Shown in pieces: positions 10,853 to 21,343 of a stretch of 64,000 nt of DNA. The translations under genes were made by a program, and so were the position numbers. Position 1 is the first letter of the stretch. Each line of letters opens with the position of its first letter. The notes under the pieces are model-generated. The model made no database searches. It saw only the letters and a program-made list of their open reading frames with translations, and was not told where the DNA came from. The DNA is taken from NCBI GenBank assembly GCA_025331445.1, contig JAIWNE010000081.1:1-64000 (forward strand), read 5' to 3'. The stretch comes from Blakeslea trispora (Eukaryota > Mucoromycota > Mucoromycetes > Mucorales > Choanephoraceae).

Positions 10853-11341
10853 TCAGGCATATACGAAGGCCAGCTCCTAAGATTCTATGGAACGGAGCAA
10901 GATCTTATCCTAATGGAAGATGGCGCTCCAATCCATAGATGCAGAGCTGCAAAAGATTGGAAGGCTCAGAGGAACATGCGAGTCTTGCCATGGCCTGCAC
11001 AATCGCCTGATTTAAATCCCATCAAAAATTTATGGATGAAGATGAAAAGGCGTGTGCAGGCCCTTCGAGCTGGAGGTAGGCGCTTCAGAAAAGCGGAGGA
11101 GTATAAGGCATGCTTGCAAAGGGTTTGGGATGAATTTCAACCAGAAGATTGGAACAAACTCATTGCAAGCATGCACGGCGGCGCAATGAATTTGTATAGA
11201 CAAATAAGTTTATTTGTATTAACAAACAGATTAGGTGTTTGTATTTTGCTTCATACAAAGCTTTTTTTTTGTAATTACAAGCATTTTTCAGTATGTATAT
11301 ACAAAAATTGTCAGCTGACCCAGGTATCGCCGCCTGATTAA
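10853..11341 (+). pseudogene. Tc1/IS630-type transposase fragment (Tc1-C), 3' part
   Basis: This is the C-terminal part of a DDE transposase, cut off on its 5' side exactly at the CACC element end. It holds the second catalytic D in LILMEDGAPIHRC, then AKDWK and WPAQSPDLNPIKNLW. The third catalytic residue, normally E in NPIENLW, is K here, at the correct 34-residue spacing. The HTH and first D are absent. The tail after SMHGGAMN has probably drifted. It is not close to Tc1-A or Tc1-B. The frame shown as starting at 10817 begins inside the CACC repeat and is a chance fusion. Confidence 0.8.
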
Positions 11342-12753
11342 GATCCAATGTTTTTGATTGTATTTGACAGGCAGCACAAATAAATAAGGATAGTTTTTAT
11401 GAATAAGCAGTTCTTAGCAAGTAGTATTTCTTTATTTTCATGTGTTATGCGCTTTAATTGGGTAGATTTTGTAATATGAGCGAATCAAGCTTCTTTACTT
11501 TTCATACGTTACTCATCCATTGGGTTTGATTTGCGAATGAAATGGCATTATTTTTATTAAATTAAAACGAATCAATTCTATATATGGACACTTCTTTAAC
11601 GTCATTAATAACCCAGACATCCATTTTTGTAGCAATCCTTTTGTGCTTGACGTAGCCAGGTAGAAAGGCATAGTAGATATCATATAAGGCACCTCTCAAC
11701 ATTGTGAAAAGCATCACTGGCTGAATAAGTAAGCAAGATATAGGAACAAAGATAAAGGAAAACAAAAAAGAGGTGATGACAAGAGGTGAGTGGAGGTACC
11801 CATAAGTATAGTTTAGAAAAGAGCGATAGCAAAAGAAGGCAGTAAGCACTATCTGGGAGTTAGAAACAATGCTGAAAGACATACATGACTCGAGAATCAA
11901 ATACATGGAATACATGAGCAAGATGGTCCCAGGTTTGCCAAAAATTGGAGTTTACATGAAGGATACATAGTTTAACGGATTATGTATGTAGTGACACAAG
12001 CAAAACTATAATGATAAGAGTTAGAAACCAGTATATGTCAATTAGTCATCTATTTAAGTTACATATATAAACCAAAAGATGCATGTTCAGAGTTTAAGCA
12101 AGTACTTAAAGCGGATATGAACGAAGTAGATGATCAAGCGGCACAACTGAAAGCCTGACGTTAGGGTCCGTGGAACAAGAGACAGTAGTTTGGGTCAGAA
12201 TACAGAAAGTAGAACGACAAAATTGAATGGAAGAGCAATCAAGTAAGCCAAATAAATTAAAAGCATTGTTATTTTGAGAAAGAAGACCAACTATGGCAGA
12301 ATTTTTGTAATTTTGATGGCGCAGTAGTAGGCAATCATCTCAAATGGCTCAATAAAAAAAGGCAAAAGCTGAACAGGATGAAAGGCATAACGTCAGATAA
12401 AAAAGAAGTACTAATAACTAAAGGAAAGATGCTGGCAATTTAATAAATAACTGCATATATAATAAACAATCCATCCATCTGAAGGTTTTTATCCAATCAG
12501 CCCGCTATGCACACACTGCTATTTGAGCTCAGAAATAAGCCATGGAGCATTTTTGTTCACCATGTTGCCGAATCAGATCGAAACTTTTTTGTTAAATCCT
12601 GTTCAAAACTCAAGCTCAAACTACACTCTTTTTTTTTGTTTTGTCATGATACATTCTATTTTATTCTGAAAACTTAAGTCTTTGTGGAGTATTGTTCTTG
12701 TTCTGGGAGTTTCGCTCTTATGCATCTTCTTGAGTGCGGATCGTTTTGATACT
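11342..12753. other. Intergenic region, no supported gene
   Basis: A minus-strand frame at 11562-11921 encodes a hydrophobic 119-residue stretch with several possible membrane segments, but it has no recognised family and AT-rich DNA gives such frames freely. The texture (T/C-rich on the minus strand) resembles CACC element interiors, though I could not align it to any copy. The 3' flank of the helicase fragment is at the right edge. Confidence 0.35.
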
Positions 12754-13566
12754 CTAATCATCTTTTTCAAGATTTTTCTTTTGACGTTTTTCAGCATATT
12801 CTACTATGTCAATAGCATCCAAGTTTAAACCATACTTGCGCTTGATTCGTAAAGGCAATTCGGATCCCAAGAAAAACAGATTTTCGCTCTTTCGTACACG
12901 AGACATTGCTACATAAAGCTGACCATGAGACATCATATCATCTAAATATATTGCTACAGGGTTGATAGTGGCACTTTGAGCTTTATGAATGGTAGAGGCA
13001 AAAGCAGGCACTCTTGGAAATTGCGATCTAAGATAGCTAGTTCCTGGTACACTTCTTAAAATCCTCTGCACCCATAAAGTCATTTCGTCACCATCGGGTC
13101 CCTCTTTAGAAAGAAGAACATTTTCCTCTTCAATCTCCTTGACTTGAGCAATGGTACCATTGACCCAGCCGCTAGAGACCTGCAAGTTTTGAATTAACAT
13201 TACAGGCATATCAATTTTAAGCTTCAATTCTTGTAGTAGTCTCGTTTCATTTAGAGCACGAATAGCCGAACTTTTGGATCCTCCATTTTATGTATCATGA
13301 GCAAGAAAAAATACGGCTTCTCCTGACATGGCATCAAAGTCTTTTGAATTAGCAGTATTGACTCTCTGACGAGTAGTGTAAAGTCTCAACGATCGGTTTG
13401 GAATATCACTTTTTTGCACCGCTCTACTGTTGATGTACTTGATCACCGATTCATCAAACTGGCACAATCGTACTTTGTTCAAAATTTCTATAAAACCAGC
13501 TTCAGTTTGTTTTACAAGTTTCATTAAACAATACTTTGCAGATTAACGAAATAATCCAGACTTCCA
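12754..13566 (-). pseudogene. PIF1-like (Helitron-type) helicase fragment, C-terminal part
   Basis: This is the C-terminal third of a superfamily 1 helicase homologous to 17690-19705. Visible motifs are AFASTIHKAQSATI (motif V region), GQLYVAMSRVR (motif VI) and the preceding GWVNGTIAQV. Upstream, KQTEAGFIEILNKVRLCQFDESVIKYIN aligns to the other copy. In-frame TAA codons occur at 13288-13290 and 13543-13545. The homology stops at the LTR edge (13566), so Walker A and B are missing. It is a relic, probably of a Helitron-related gene. Confidence 0.82.
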
Positions 13567-13920
13567 TGATTTGTCAGTGTACAGAAATACAATAGTAGAT
13601 TGAAATTAGCCAAAAAGATACTGTTTATTGAGTGTAGAATAATAGCTTATTTATACTAGAATATCTGTGTCAGATTGAAAGTACGAGTATAAGGGTTTGA
13701 TACAATAACTGGGCTTTGCATTAGAATAGTTGACTAGCTATTACGTTTAATCAAAGACAGTGTAATGAAGCCATGTCAAAATCTGCATGATTTATTTTGT
13801 AATCGAATGTCAGTGATTGAACCCTTGACATTCTGAGTAGATTACATCAGCTACATTGATCCAGCTATTTTATTGGTACATATGCGATGAACTATGCCAT
13901 GTTGTATGATAGATACAACA
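13567..13920 (+). repeat. Solo LTR, family 3 (354 bp), without target duplication
   Basis: It starts TGATTTGTCAGTGTACA and ends AGATACAACA, and is homologous along its length to 53153-53501. Flanking pentamers are TTCCA and GAGGG and do not match. On the left is helicase sequence, on the right a DDE transposase gene lacking its 5' end. The LTR therefore marks a rearrangement junction rather than a simple insertion. Confidence 0.85.
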
Positions 13921-15659
13921 GAGGGAATTGACCAAGATCAGCAATTGTATTGAATTGTTGCGTGTGCAGGTGAACCAGAGAATGGAGGGTAGCTCAGTAG
14001 GTTCGTACAATCAATGCCGCTTGTACTCCGTTCTCTTGTACTTTGAATTTCGTTTGGAAGGAACGAAGATGAGCAAGGCATCTCAGAGGGTATCTGAACT
14101 TTTCTGGCCAAGCTACTCAAAGGATGCCCGCTCAAGAAGCATCATGAGTTGGGTAAAGGAATACCTTGAGCACAATGATCTCTCCGATCATAGCCAAGGC
14201 GTTCACACCAAAAGGCAATCCTTCTTGAGTCACAATGACGTAAAGATGCAAGTCGTAAAGTATATGCAGAGAACAAAGCCTGCTGAAAGATTGCTTGTGG
14301 CCATCAAGGACTTCATTGAATATGAAGTAATCCCTTCTTTTTTGGGTGTGCCTGGAACTGTTGCCATCTCTACCATCAGCAAGTACTTGCACGAATGGGG
14401 CTACTCTTATGGCAACAAGAAGGGCCTCTTCTTTGATGGACACGAACGAGAAGACATGGTGAAATACCGCAAAGAATGGGCTCTACGAATGGTAGACTAC
14501 ATGCGTAAATCTGAGTTCTACGAAGGAGATCAAAAAGAAAATGTTCTTGAACCAGTTCTTCTGGAGGGTGATGAGAAGGTTGTATTCGTCACTCATGACG
14601 AATCAATCTTTTACGCCAATGATGGCAAAAATGACATTTGGAGTTTGGAAGGTGAATCTTTCATTCGCAAAAAGGGGCCTGGATCCTCCATTATGGTAAG
14701 TGAATTCCAGTGCCCCTGTCATGGGACGATGAAGTTGGGTGGATGGACCTCCCGTAAGCTTTTCAAAGCTGGAGAGAGTAGAGACAGTTGGTGGACTCAT
14801 AAAGACATGATCTCTCAGCTGGACTATGTCATTGGGCTGTTCGAAAACTTACATCCCAACTGCCGAGCTGTATTCCTGTTTGACAACAGTTCAAACCATG
14901 GTGCTTACAGTGATGACGCATTGGTTTTAAGTCGTATGACTCTCAACGAGAAACCATGGTCTCTGACTGATAAATATCAGTTTAGAGACACAACCGTCAA
15001 ACTCTCGACCGGTGAGCTTCTTCATCAGTCATTTTTTTATGAGAAAGAAATCTCTTCTCATGACTCCAAAGGTAGACCCAAAACCAAACGAGTCAGATAC
15101 TTTAAAAGTAAACAGCACATGTATTTCCGAAGCAAACTCTTTTAACATCTTTACAATCACAGGAATCGAACGAATCCTTGAAGAACGTGGCCAATGGCTT
15201 GGTGACCTTGAAGGCAAGGCGTGGAAGCTTCGTTGTGGTGCTGCTGAGCCAGGTTTGAAGTGTATGTGCTGCGCTTCCCATTTCCTGGGAAGTAGAGTGG
15301 ATGTTGCAGCTCAAATGACTGCTTTGTAAGAAGCAGTAGAAAATGCTGGCCACATTTTCGAACTCTATCCAAAATACCACTGCGAATGCAATTGGATAGA
15401 GATGTATTGGGGATTGGCCAAGAGAGAGGCTAGATTGAGATGTGATTACACATTCAAGTCTCTCGAAAAGAATATCCCCATGTTTTTGGACAATGCAGGA
15501 GATGTCAAGAAAATCCGAAGATTTTTTCAGCGTTGCATCAACTATATTGAAGCATATAGTAAGCACGACGATGGCAGAGAAATAGCAAAGGAGTTAAAGA
15601 AATTTGTAGAAAAAAGATATTTGTCCCATAGAAAAGTGAGAGCTCCTCAAGACACTTAA
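13921..15659 (+). pseudogene. DDE endonuclease-type transposase, 5'-truncated with frameshift and stop
   Basis: This is a large fungal DDE transposase related to Tc1/IS630-like endonucleases. The core shows VFVTHDESIFYANDGK (first D, about 14591-14605), IRKKGPGSSIMVSEF, VFLFDNSSNHGAYSDDALV (second D, near 14880) and CNWIEMYWGLAKREARLRC (E, near 15390-15410). The C-terminal RRFFQRCINYIEAY is also typical. The frame shifts by one near 15140, and an in-frame TAA at 15327-15329 follows AAQMTAL. The 5' end abuts the solo LTR at 13920 and no good ATG is seen, so the N-terminus is lost. The final stop is at 15657-15659. Confidence 0.8.
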
Positions 15660-15849
15660 AAGTTAAAAGTAATAATAAAAACACTTAATGATGGATTGCT
15701 CTCAATTGTGATTTAATTATGCTTCTCAAAGAAAAGAAATCCCCAAAAAGATTGACAGGTCGTATGATCGATCCATACCAAAAGCAAAAAAAATGAGTCC
15801 TAAAAAAATGAAACAATTTCTTGTTTTTGTGGTTTTAAGTTCAGAGGCA

Positions 15850-17425
15850 CGTTAGGCACCTCATGAGTCCAGCCAGCGGTGAGAGCAACAGTCAGAAGTA
15901 AACAGTATATAAAGAGGGGTTCATTTGGTAAGATAGTTGTGGTGATTTCACCATATGATAAATAAAAGTAGATACTGAAATGATATCAAACAAAAGAATT
16001 GTTTCCTTAAAATACGATATACAACTCAAACTAATAGAAGCCCAACATAATGTAAAGAGTGAAAGCTCATATACACATAAGACACAGTAAGCAGTAAATG
16101 CTTACTCAGAAGAAAAAGGACAAAGAAAATTACACAAGTTACAAATCAAGCCATCCCAGATTTAAAGTCCTAATCCAACTGTATTCAGGAACGGTAAAAA
16201 TACAGGACAATGGTAGAACACTGGAAGAAGACCTCAACCGTCATATAAAGATTATTTTCCTTATATTTTATGAGAATAAGGATTAGTAAAATCCATTCAC
16301 ATTCGAGTAGACACAGACTTTAGAAATTGTAGAAAAACAACTGTATTATTTAGTTTAGAAACATTATTCCACTTTCTAAGAATAAAGAGATTATCAAAGT
16401 ACTTTCTTGTTTTCCTTTATTCACTAACCCATAATCATTACAATAGTCAAGTCAAAATAATCTGGAAGCGGTATTTCACTTGTCACGAAAGAGATTCAGA
16501 GATGAGGCAACCTCATCTAAGATGGAACACACATGTAAGCATGAGCAAAGGCGAGAAGACACAAAAAGAAAAAAGCACAAGCAGTAAAGTTGGAAGGAAC
16601 CCCAAGTTCAACCAAAAAGAGATTCGGCAACCTTCAAAAGCACAGACCATAGTAGTGGAAGGAGAATAGGCGAATAAAGAGCATTTCCTGAAGATGAGGT
16701 AGAGAGATGACGACATGAGAAGAGACTCAGTACCCTCAGCGACAGTATATCAGAAAAAAAAAGTATCTCTTGAATTTAGGACAATGACCAGTGGCAATAG
16801 TTAGAGAGAAAGATCACATGTGCAGGTAAGAAAGACAATAGACATGAATAAATCAGACATAGGATGGAAGCATGGTAGGCAATTGGATATACGATTGTCA
16901 AAGGGTTTCAAGGCAATGAATACAAATAGAGCAAGTTAGTCGATGCAATGTATACAATAGCATTTGAACATATAAATGGAGAAATCGAAGGACCTTAGGC
17001 AAGAGTAACTTGAAAAAGACGCATCAATCCAAATAGGCAGCTTTTATAAAGACGGTATTCAGATAACAGTCAAAGAGGTATAAGTTTGAGCAGCATGGTA
17101 TAAAGCAGGCAATTTGGATAAAGAAGTCATGGATGAGTTGGCAGAAAGCAATACAGAAGGGTGTGACATGAATAAAGGATTGTCTATCAAAGTCAATGAT
17201 GAGTATCTACACAGGTATATATAAAGTGGATGATAAACAGATATATACAGATGGTGAGTTGGAAGATGCAAAAAAACAAGAAGAGAAGCGTAGTCGAGTT
17301 ATTGGGATGTTGTCATGATAAGATGATATACATGTAGTTATTGTAAAACAAAAGAGTTAGTAATTTTGATGGATTATATGATATTTGTAAAAAAAAAAAA
17401 AAAAAAAAAAAGAGATAAAATCGCT
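15850..17425 (-). repeat. CACC element fragment (copy F) with a solo LTR inside
   Basis: It is homologous to 46880-47543 and to about 36200-37260, both read in the same direction. Shared blocks include CTCATGAGTCCAGCC at the left, GATGAGGTAGAGAGATG and the adenine run at 17391-17411. Neither terminus is present. The solo LTR at 15938-16442 landed in it after the fragment was in place. No coding frame is conserved between copies, so I treat it as non-coding. Confidence 0.78.
15938..16442 (+). repeat. Solo LTR, family 2 (505 bp)
   Basis: It starts TGTGGTGATTTCACC and ends CATAATCATTACA. ATAGT flanks both sides (15933-15937 and 16443-16447). It is inserted in CACC fragment F. It holds a short frame (16098-16286) that is also open in the copies at 6286 and 44123, most simply because the copies are similar in sequence. 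Confidence 0.93.
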
Positions 17426-17689
17426 TGCTCAGATATCGTGCTGTGACAGCTTTCATTCAACTGCATATTGCGTTACTAGTTTTGTAATGCATGTACTAAC
17501 TTTGACAACTCGAGGATGCATTTGTGAGCTAGTAGTTGAGTTTGTGCAAGTTGTGATCTAATGATTTGAAAGTTGTATGGCGTTTATCACATATGTTTAA
17601 AGTTGAATTATGATGAACAGACGTCTTTATTTAATTATATATGATACTTATAGATGTAGTATGGATAGATGAATATTAATTTAAAGTCT

Positions 17690-19705
17690 TTATATGCGTG
17701 ACTTTTTTCTGATGATTTCAACTGCATCACCGTCAGCGCCGAAATTGCGTTTGATTGCGAGAGGAATGTCAGCACCAAAGAAGTACAAGTCTTCTGCTTT
17801 TCGAACCCGGGACATAGCAACGTAAAGTTGGCCATGAGCGTGCATTGTATCAAGGTGAATACCAACACAATCGATTGTGGCACTTTGGGATTTATGAATT
17901 GTTGAAGCAAAAGCAGGAACAATGGGAAACTGGGAGCGGCTATAACTGGTGTTAGGGACTTGGCGACTGATTCTTTGAATCCAGTAGATAGAATCACTAC
18001 CATCAGGCAGCTTTTTGGACAAACATATATTTTCTTCTTCCATATATTCAATTACGGCAATTGTACCATTGACCCACCCGTGAGCAACATTCAAATTGTG
18101 CACAAGCATGACCGGCATGCCTGGCTTTAGATTCAGGTGTTCTAGAAGTCTGGTTTCGCGCAAGGATCGCTTGGCACTGCCTTTATTGCCGACGAACAAA
18201 TCAAAAGCTTCAAAAGTTTTGCCTTCACCTGGAAAGTCTTTGAAATCTTTTTCATTTGCAGCACGGACTCTTTCTCTGGTTGTGTACAGGCGAAGACAAT
18301 ACAAAGGTAATTGAGATTTGTGTACGGTTCTTTCGTTGATAAACTTGATGACCGATTCGTCAAATTCGTATTTTCTGACCTTTTCTAAGATGTCAACAAA
18401 TTGTCCTTGAGTCTGTCGAACAGGTTCTGTGAGACAATATCTGTTGGAAGAGGTATAGATTTCAGATTCCCATATAGAGCCTTGGTACTTTTCTACTGGA
18501 AGCAACTGCGCTACATTACCAAAGAATACTGTACGAATTCCACCCATATTGGTTGCTCTTTGAGTTGTCTTGATCAGAGCTTCGTTTATCAATTCACGTA
18601 ATTTGGAGCTGATCATAGAGTACTCGTCAATCAACAAAAGCATCTTTGGGTATAGCTTAATATACTCATCCAGCTTGATGAAGTTAGGGACTAATGATCT
18701 ATTCGTTAAGCCAAAAAAGCGATGAAGAGTTTCTCCAGAGATGTTATGGGCAGCCATTCCTGTTGGAGCAAGCACAAATACCTATTTTGGTTGAAGTCAG
18801 TCATTTTGAAAGGGCAGATAATTAAACAAGAGCGACCACTTACTTTGTAGCCTTTTAATCTGTAGTGTCTTTGGAGCATTCTTAACACAAACGATTTGCC
18901 TGTCCCTGCTGCACCAGATACAAAAGCCGTCGAGTTTGTCTGTAGCTCATAGATAATCTGCTTGTATACGCTCTTTTGGCTACTATTGGCACTTCGCAAT
19001 AAGGCTATCAGTTCGTCACGGCAGACTTCTAACCCTCTCTCGACATCAGCTACATCATCTACAGACTGTATGTTGATTTTTCTGTGCACTTCTATTCCTC
19101 CTTGATCCAAGGGCAGATTGATCAAGTACTCGTAATAGTCTATAACCTAATGTTAGAAAAATGCGCACTCTATGTAAATTCAGTTACCTTTCCATGATCC
19201 GTAAGCTCGTTTTTCTTCTTGAAACATTGTAAGAAAAATGGCCTTCTTCAATACTATCTGTTGATAATAAAAGCTTTCTCCATTCATTTCGCTCTGGTTG
19301 AAAGTTCTCCAAAAAAGAGGCTTGTCTCCTATCAGTTTGTATACATCTTTGCCGCAGTTGACAAAGTTTGGCAAAGGGATCGGATAGTAATTTGTTTGAA
19401 TAAATTTAATTATTCCGGCTCCATGCTCTACATAGTATTTCTTGTAATAGCTAAAGAACTCTGGCATAGTCAAGATTGAAGCATTGTCTCGGGTCTCATA
19501 TATTTCTATTCATAACAAACGTTAGATTATTGACGCAACAAACATTTTGCCCAATTAATACTTTACCAACATGCGTTCTAGTAAAAATTTCATTTGACTC
19601 AGAGTCCAGCATTTTAATGTCATCTCTCAATCTTCTGGTGTCTTGGCCAATTAGATTAGTGTTGAGGAACAGCACGTTTCTCGAGTTACTGTGCTTACGC
19701 CAGCC
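17690..19705 (-). pseudogene. PIF1-like (Helitron-type) helicase, N-terminally truncated
   Basis: This is a superfamily 1 DNA helicase of the kind found in Helitron transposons. Reading from 19705 leftwards, the order is: MNGESFYYQQIVLKKAIFLT region; intron about 19140-19187; Walker A SGAAGTGKSFVL; intron 18782-18843 (GTAAGT...AATAG); VLAPTGMAAHNISGETLHRFF (motif Ia); LLLIDEYSMIS (Walker B); FFGNVAQLLPV (motif III); then AFASTIHKSQSATI and GQLYVAMSRVR (motifs V and VI). It stops at 17690-17692. Motif III normally reads GDxxQLPPV; here D is N and one P is L. The Rep/HUH domain expected in a full Helitron protein is absent because the gene breaks at the Tc1-B insertion. Apart from small exon-joining uncertainties the frame is open. 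Confidence 0.83.
18559..19705. repeat. Left arm of inverted repeat 1 (1147 bp)
   Basis: It is an inverted copy of 21344-22490, of exactly equal length (coordinate pairs sum to 41049). I noticed one difference, M against V in LAPTGMAAHN/LAPTGVAAHN. The Tc1-B TIRs extend the palindrome inward to about 19920 and 21129. The arms are parts of the same helicase gene. Confidence 0.95.
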
Positions 19706-19707
19706 TA

Positions 19708-19920
19708 CAGTGACCCGCAAAACTGTTCAAAAAGATTTTTTTTTTACTTTGAACCTTATGATCGGGTATTCAAACACATTTTAAACCCCTTTTGTCATAC
19801 CTTGTTAGAAAGCCTCAGTAATTTACTATATGATGACCAGGTTGCACAATGATTGGTTGACCTTGAAATAAATACCACTATTTTGAAAAAAAAAGTCTTT
19901 TTGAACAGTTTTGCGTGTGT
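19708..19920 (+). repeat. Left TIR of Tc1-B
   Basis: It is inverted relative to 21129-21341. It matches the MITE at 4104-4317 along its whole length, except that the innermost bases (TTTTGCGTGTGT) have lost the GGGTCACTG tip. Confidence 0.9.
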
Positions 19921-20098
19921 CCGAGAAGAATTATAACCAAGGGAAGGGGGCTAGTATTTGAAATTATTTTGACGCGTAATTGTTTTTTTTCTTCTTTTCT
20001 TCACTTTTTTAAAGGTTTGTGTAAATTTTGGTTGGTTTTGTCAGACCAATTTAATCGACATTGCTCCATCTAGTTACATCTACTTGACATCTACCAAC

Positions 20099-21115
20099 AT
20101 GCCCAAACACATCAGCAATGACAAACGAAATGACGCGAAAGCTATGCTTTCCAAAGGTAAAAATGTTCGCGAAGTAGCGCGTCAGCTGGGTATCAGTCAA
20201 GGTACCGTTTCAAACATTCGTGGTGAGATGAACTTGGAGATTCCTCAACATGCGGGTGGCCGACCAGGTAAGATCAGCAAGAATCTCGGTCGCAAGGTAC
20301 TTCAAGGTCTTTCTGCTGGCGTTTTCAAGACCGCAAAAGATGCGCAGCGATTCTTGGCTGATCAACAAGTTGTTGTTTCTGAGGATACCGTGCGTAGGTT
20401 TCTCAAAAGCGCCAAAATGACAGCTATTCATAAGCCAAAGGTCCTTCCTCTAACACCTAAGCGTATGAAAGACCGCTTGGAATGGGCCGAGGCTCACAGA
20501 AGTTGGACTATCAACGATTGGAGGTCTGTGATGTTCTCCGATGAGACCAAAATCAACAGAATTGGCTCGGATGGCGCTCAATGGGTTTGGAAAGCCGATG
20601 ATAAGGAGTCGAAAGCGTTTCAGCTTGACCATCTCTACAAGCATGGAGGTGGTCTCATCATGCTTTGGGGCTGCTTTTGTTGGAAAGCTCCAGACTTTCT
20701 TGCGAAGATCAATGGCAAGATGGACTCTGAGATGTACACTCAAATCATAGACGATGAGTTGGTCAGATCGCTAGAATTCTATGGTTATACTGAGGATGAC
20801 GCCATATTTCAGCATGATAATGACCCCAAGCATACTTCCAAGCATACCAAACGTCATCTCAAGGATTGCAACATTCAAGTTCTCGACTGGCCGTCCTTCT
20901 CGCCCGACTTGAATCCCATTGAGAACCTTTGGAGTATAGTCAAAAGACGTTTAGCTGCCTTTGACACTGCTCCAGGCTCTATTGCTGAGTTATTTGATCG
21001 TGTAACTCAAATTTGGAACAATATTGATACTGAAACATGCAACAATCTTGTTGAAAGCATGCCTAATAGAATAGCTGATCTTATTGCCGCTAAAGGTAGT
21101 CAAATCCCCTATTAA
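20099..21115 (+). CDS. Tc1/mariner transposase (DD34E), Tc1-B
   Basis: This is an intact transposase of 338 aa from ATG 20099 (MPKHISNDKRN); an upstream TTG at 20084 is in frame but less likely. The first HTH covers residues 5-45 (VREVARQLGISQGTVSNIRG), GGRPGK is the linker near 53-58 and a second HTH-like part lies at 70-105. Catalytic residues are D148 (MFSDETKINRIG), D240 (FQHDNDPKHTSK) and E275 (SPDLNPIENLW), spaced DD34E. It belongs to the same broad group as Tc1-A but is clearly divergent in sequence. A T/C-rich leader at 19980-20030 precedes it. It may be the enzyme that mobilises the MITE at 4104-4317. Confidence 0.94.
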   Translation: MPKHISNDKRNDAKAMLSKGKNVREVARQLGISQGTVSNIRGEMNLEIPQHAGGRPGKISKNLGRKVLQGLSAGVFKTAKDAQRFLADQQVVVSEDTVRRFLKSAKMTAIHKPKVLPLTPKRMKDRLEWAEAHRSWTINDWRSVMFSDETKINRIGSDGAQWVWKADDKESKAFQLDHLYKHGGGLIMLWGCFCWKAPDFLAKINGKMDSEMYTQIIDDELVRSLEFYGYTEDDAIFQHDNDPKHTSKHTKRHLKDCNIQVLDWPSFSPDLNPIENLWSIVKRRLAAFDTAPGSIAELFDRVTQIWNNIDTETCNNLVESMPNRIADLIAAKGSQIPY

Positions 21116-21128
21116 TAAAATATAATGC

Positions 21129-21341
21129 ACACCCGCAATACTGTTCAAAAAGACTTTTTTTTTCAAAATAGTGGTATTTATTTCAAGGTCAACCAATCAT
21201 TGTGCAACCTGGTCATCATATAGTAAATTACTGAGGCTTTCTAACAAGGTATGACAAAAGGGGTTTAAAATGTGTTTGAATACCCGATCATAAGGTTCAA
21301 AGTAAAAAAAAAATCTTTTTGAACAGTTTTGCGGGTCACTG
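21129..21341 (-). repeat. Right TIR of Tc1-B
   Basis: It is the inverted partner of 19708-19920. Its inner end reads GCACACCCGCAATACTGTTC, so the inner tip is degenerate relative to the outer CAGTGACCCGCAAAACTG. Confidence 0.9.
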
Positions 21342-21343
21342 TA

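Larger units (their letters stand above)
19706..21343 (+). mobile_element. Tc1/mariner element Tc1-B, complete, at the centre of inverted repeat 1
   Basis: The element spans 19708-21341 between TA at 19706-19707 and 21342-21343. The outer ends are CAGTGACCCGCAAAACTGTT and its inverse. TIRs are about 213 bp (19708-19920, 21129-21341). Each TIR ends inwards with an inverted version of its own tip (GAACAGTTTTGCG). It carries one intact transposase. The flanking DNA on both sides is the same helicase sequence in opposite orientation, which a simple insertion does not produce. Confidence 0.94.

Noticed and set aside
11562..11921. A 119-residue membrane-like protein on the minus strand
   Set aside because: Hydrophobic frames are common on the T/C-rich strand of this DNA. 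There is no splice context, family match or conserved second copy.
15938..16442. Family-2 repeats as DNA MITEs rather than LTRs
   Set aside because: The ends contain GGTGATTTCACC-like self-complementary sequence, but TG...CA termini, a length near 507 bp and clean 5-bp duplications (ATAGT, GTAAC, GAATA, TCAGC) fit solo LTRs.
17426..17689. A Helitron 3' end (hairpin plus CTRR) downstream of the helicase
   Set aside because: I found no convincing short GC-rich hairpin followed by CTRR, and no Rep domain is present, so a whole Helitron is not called.
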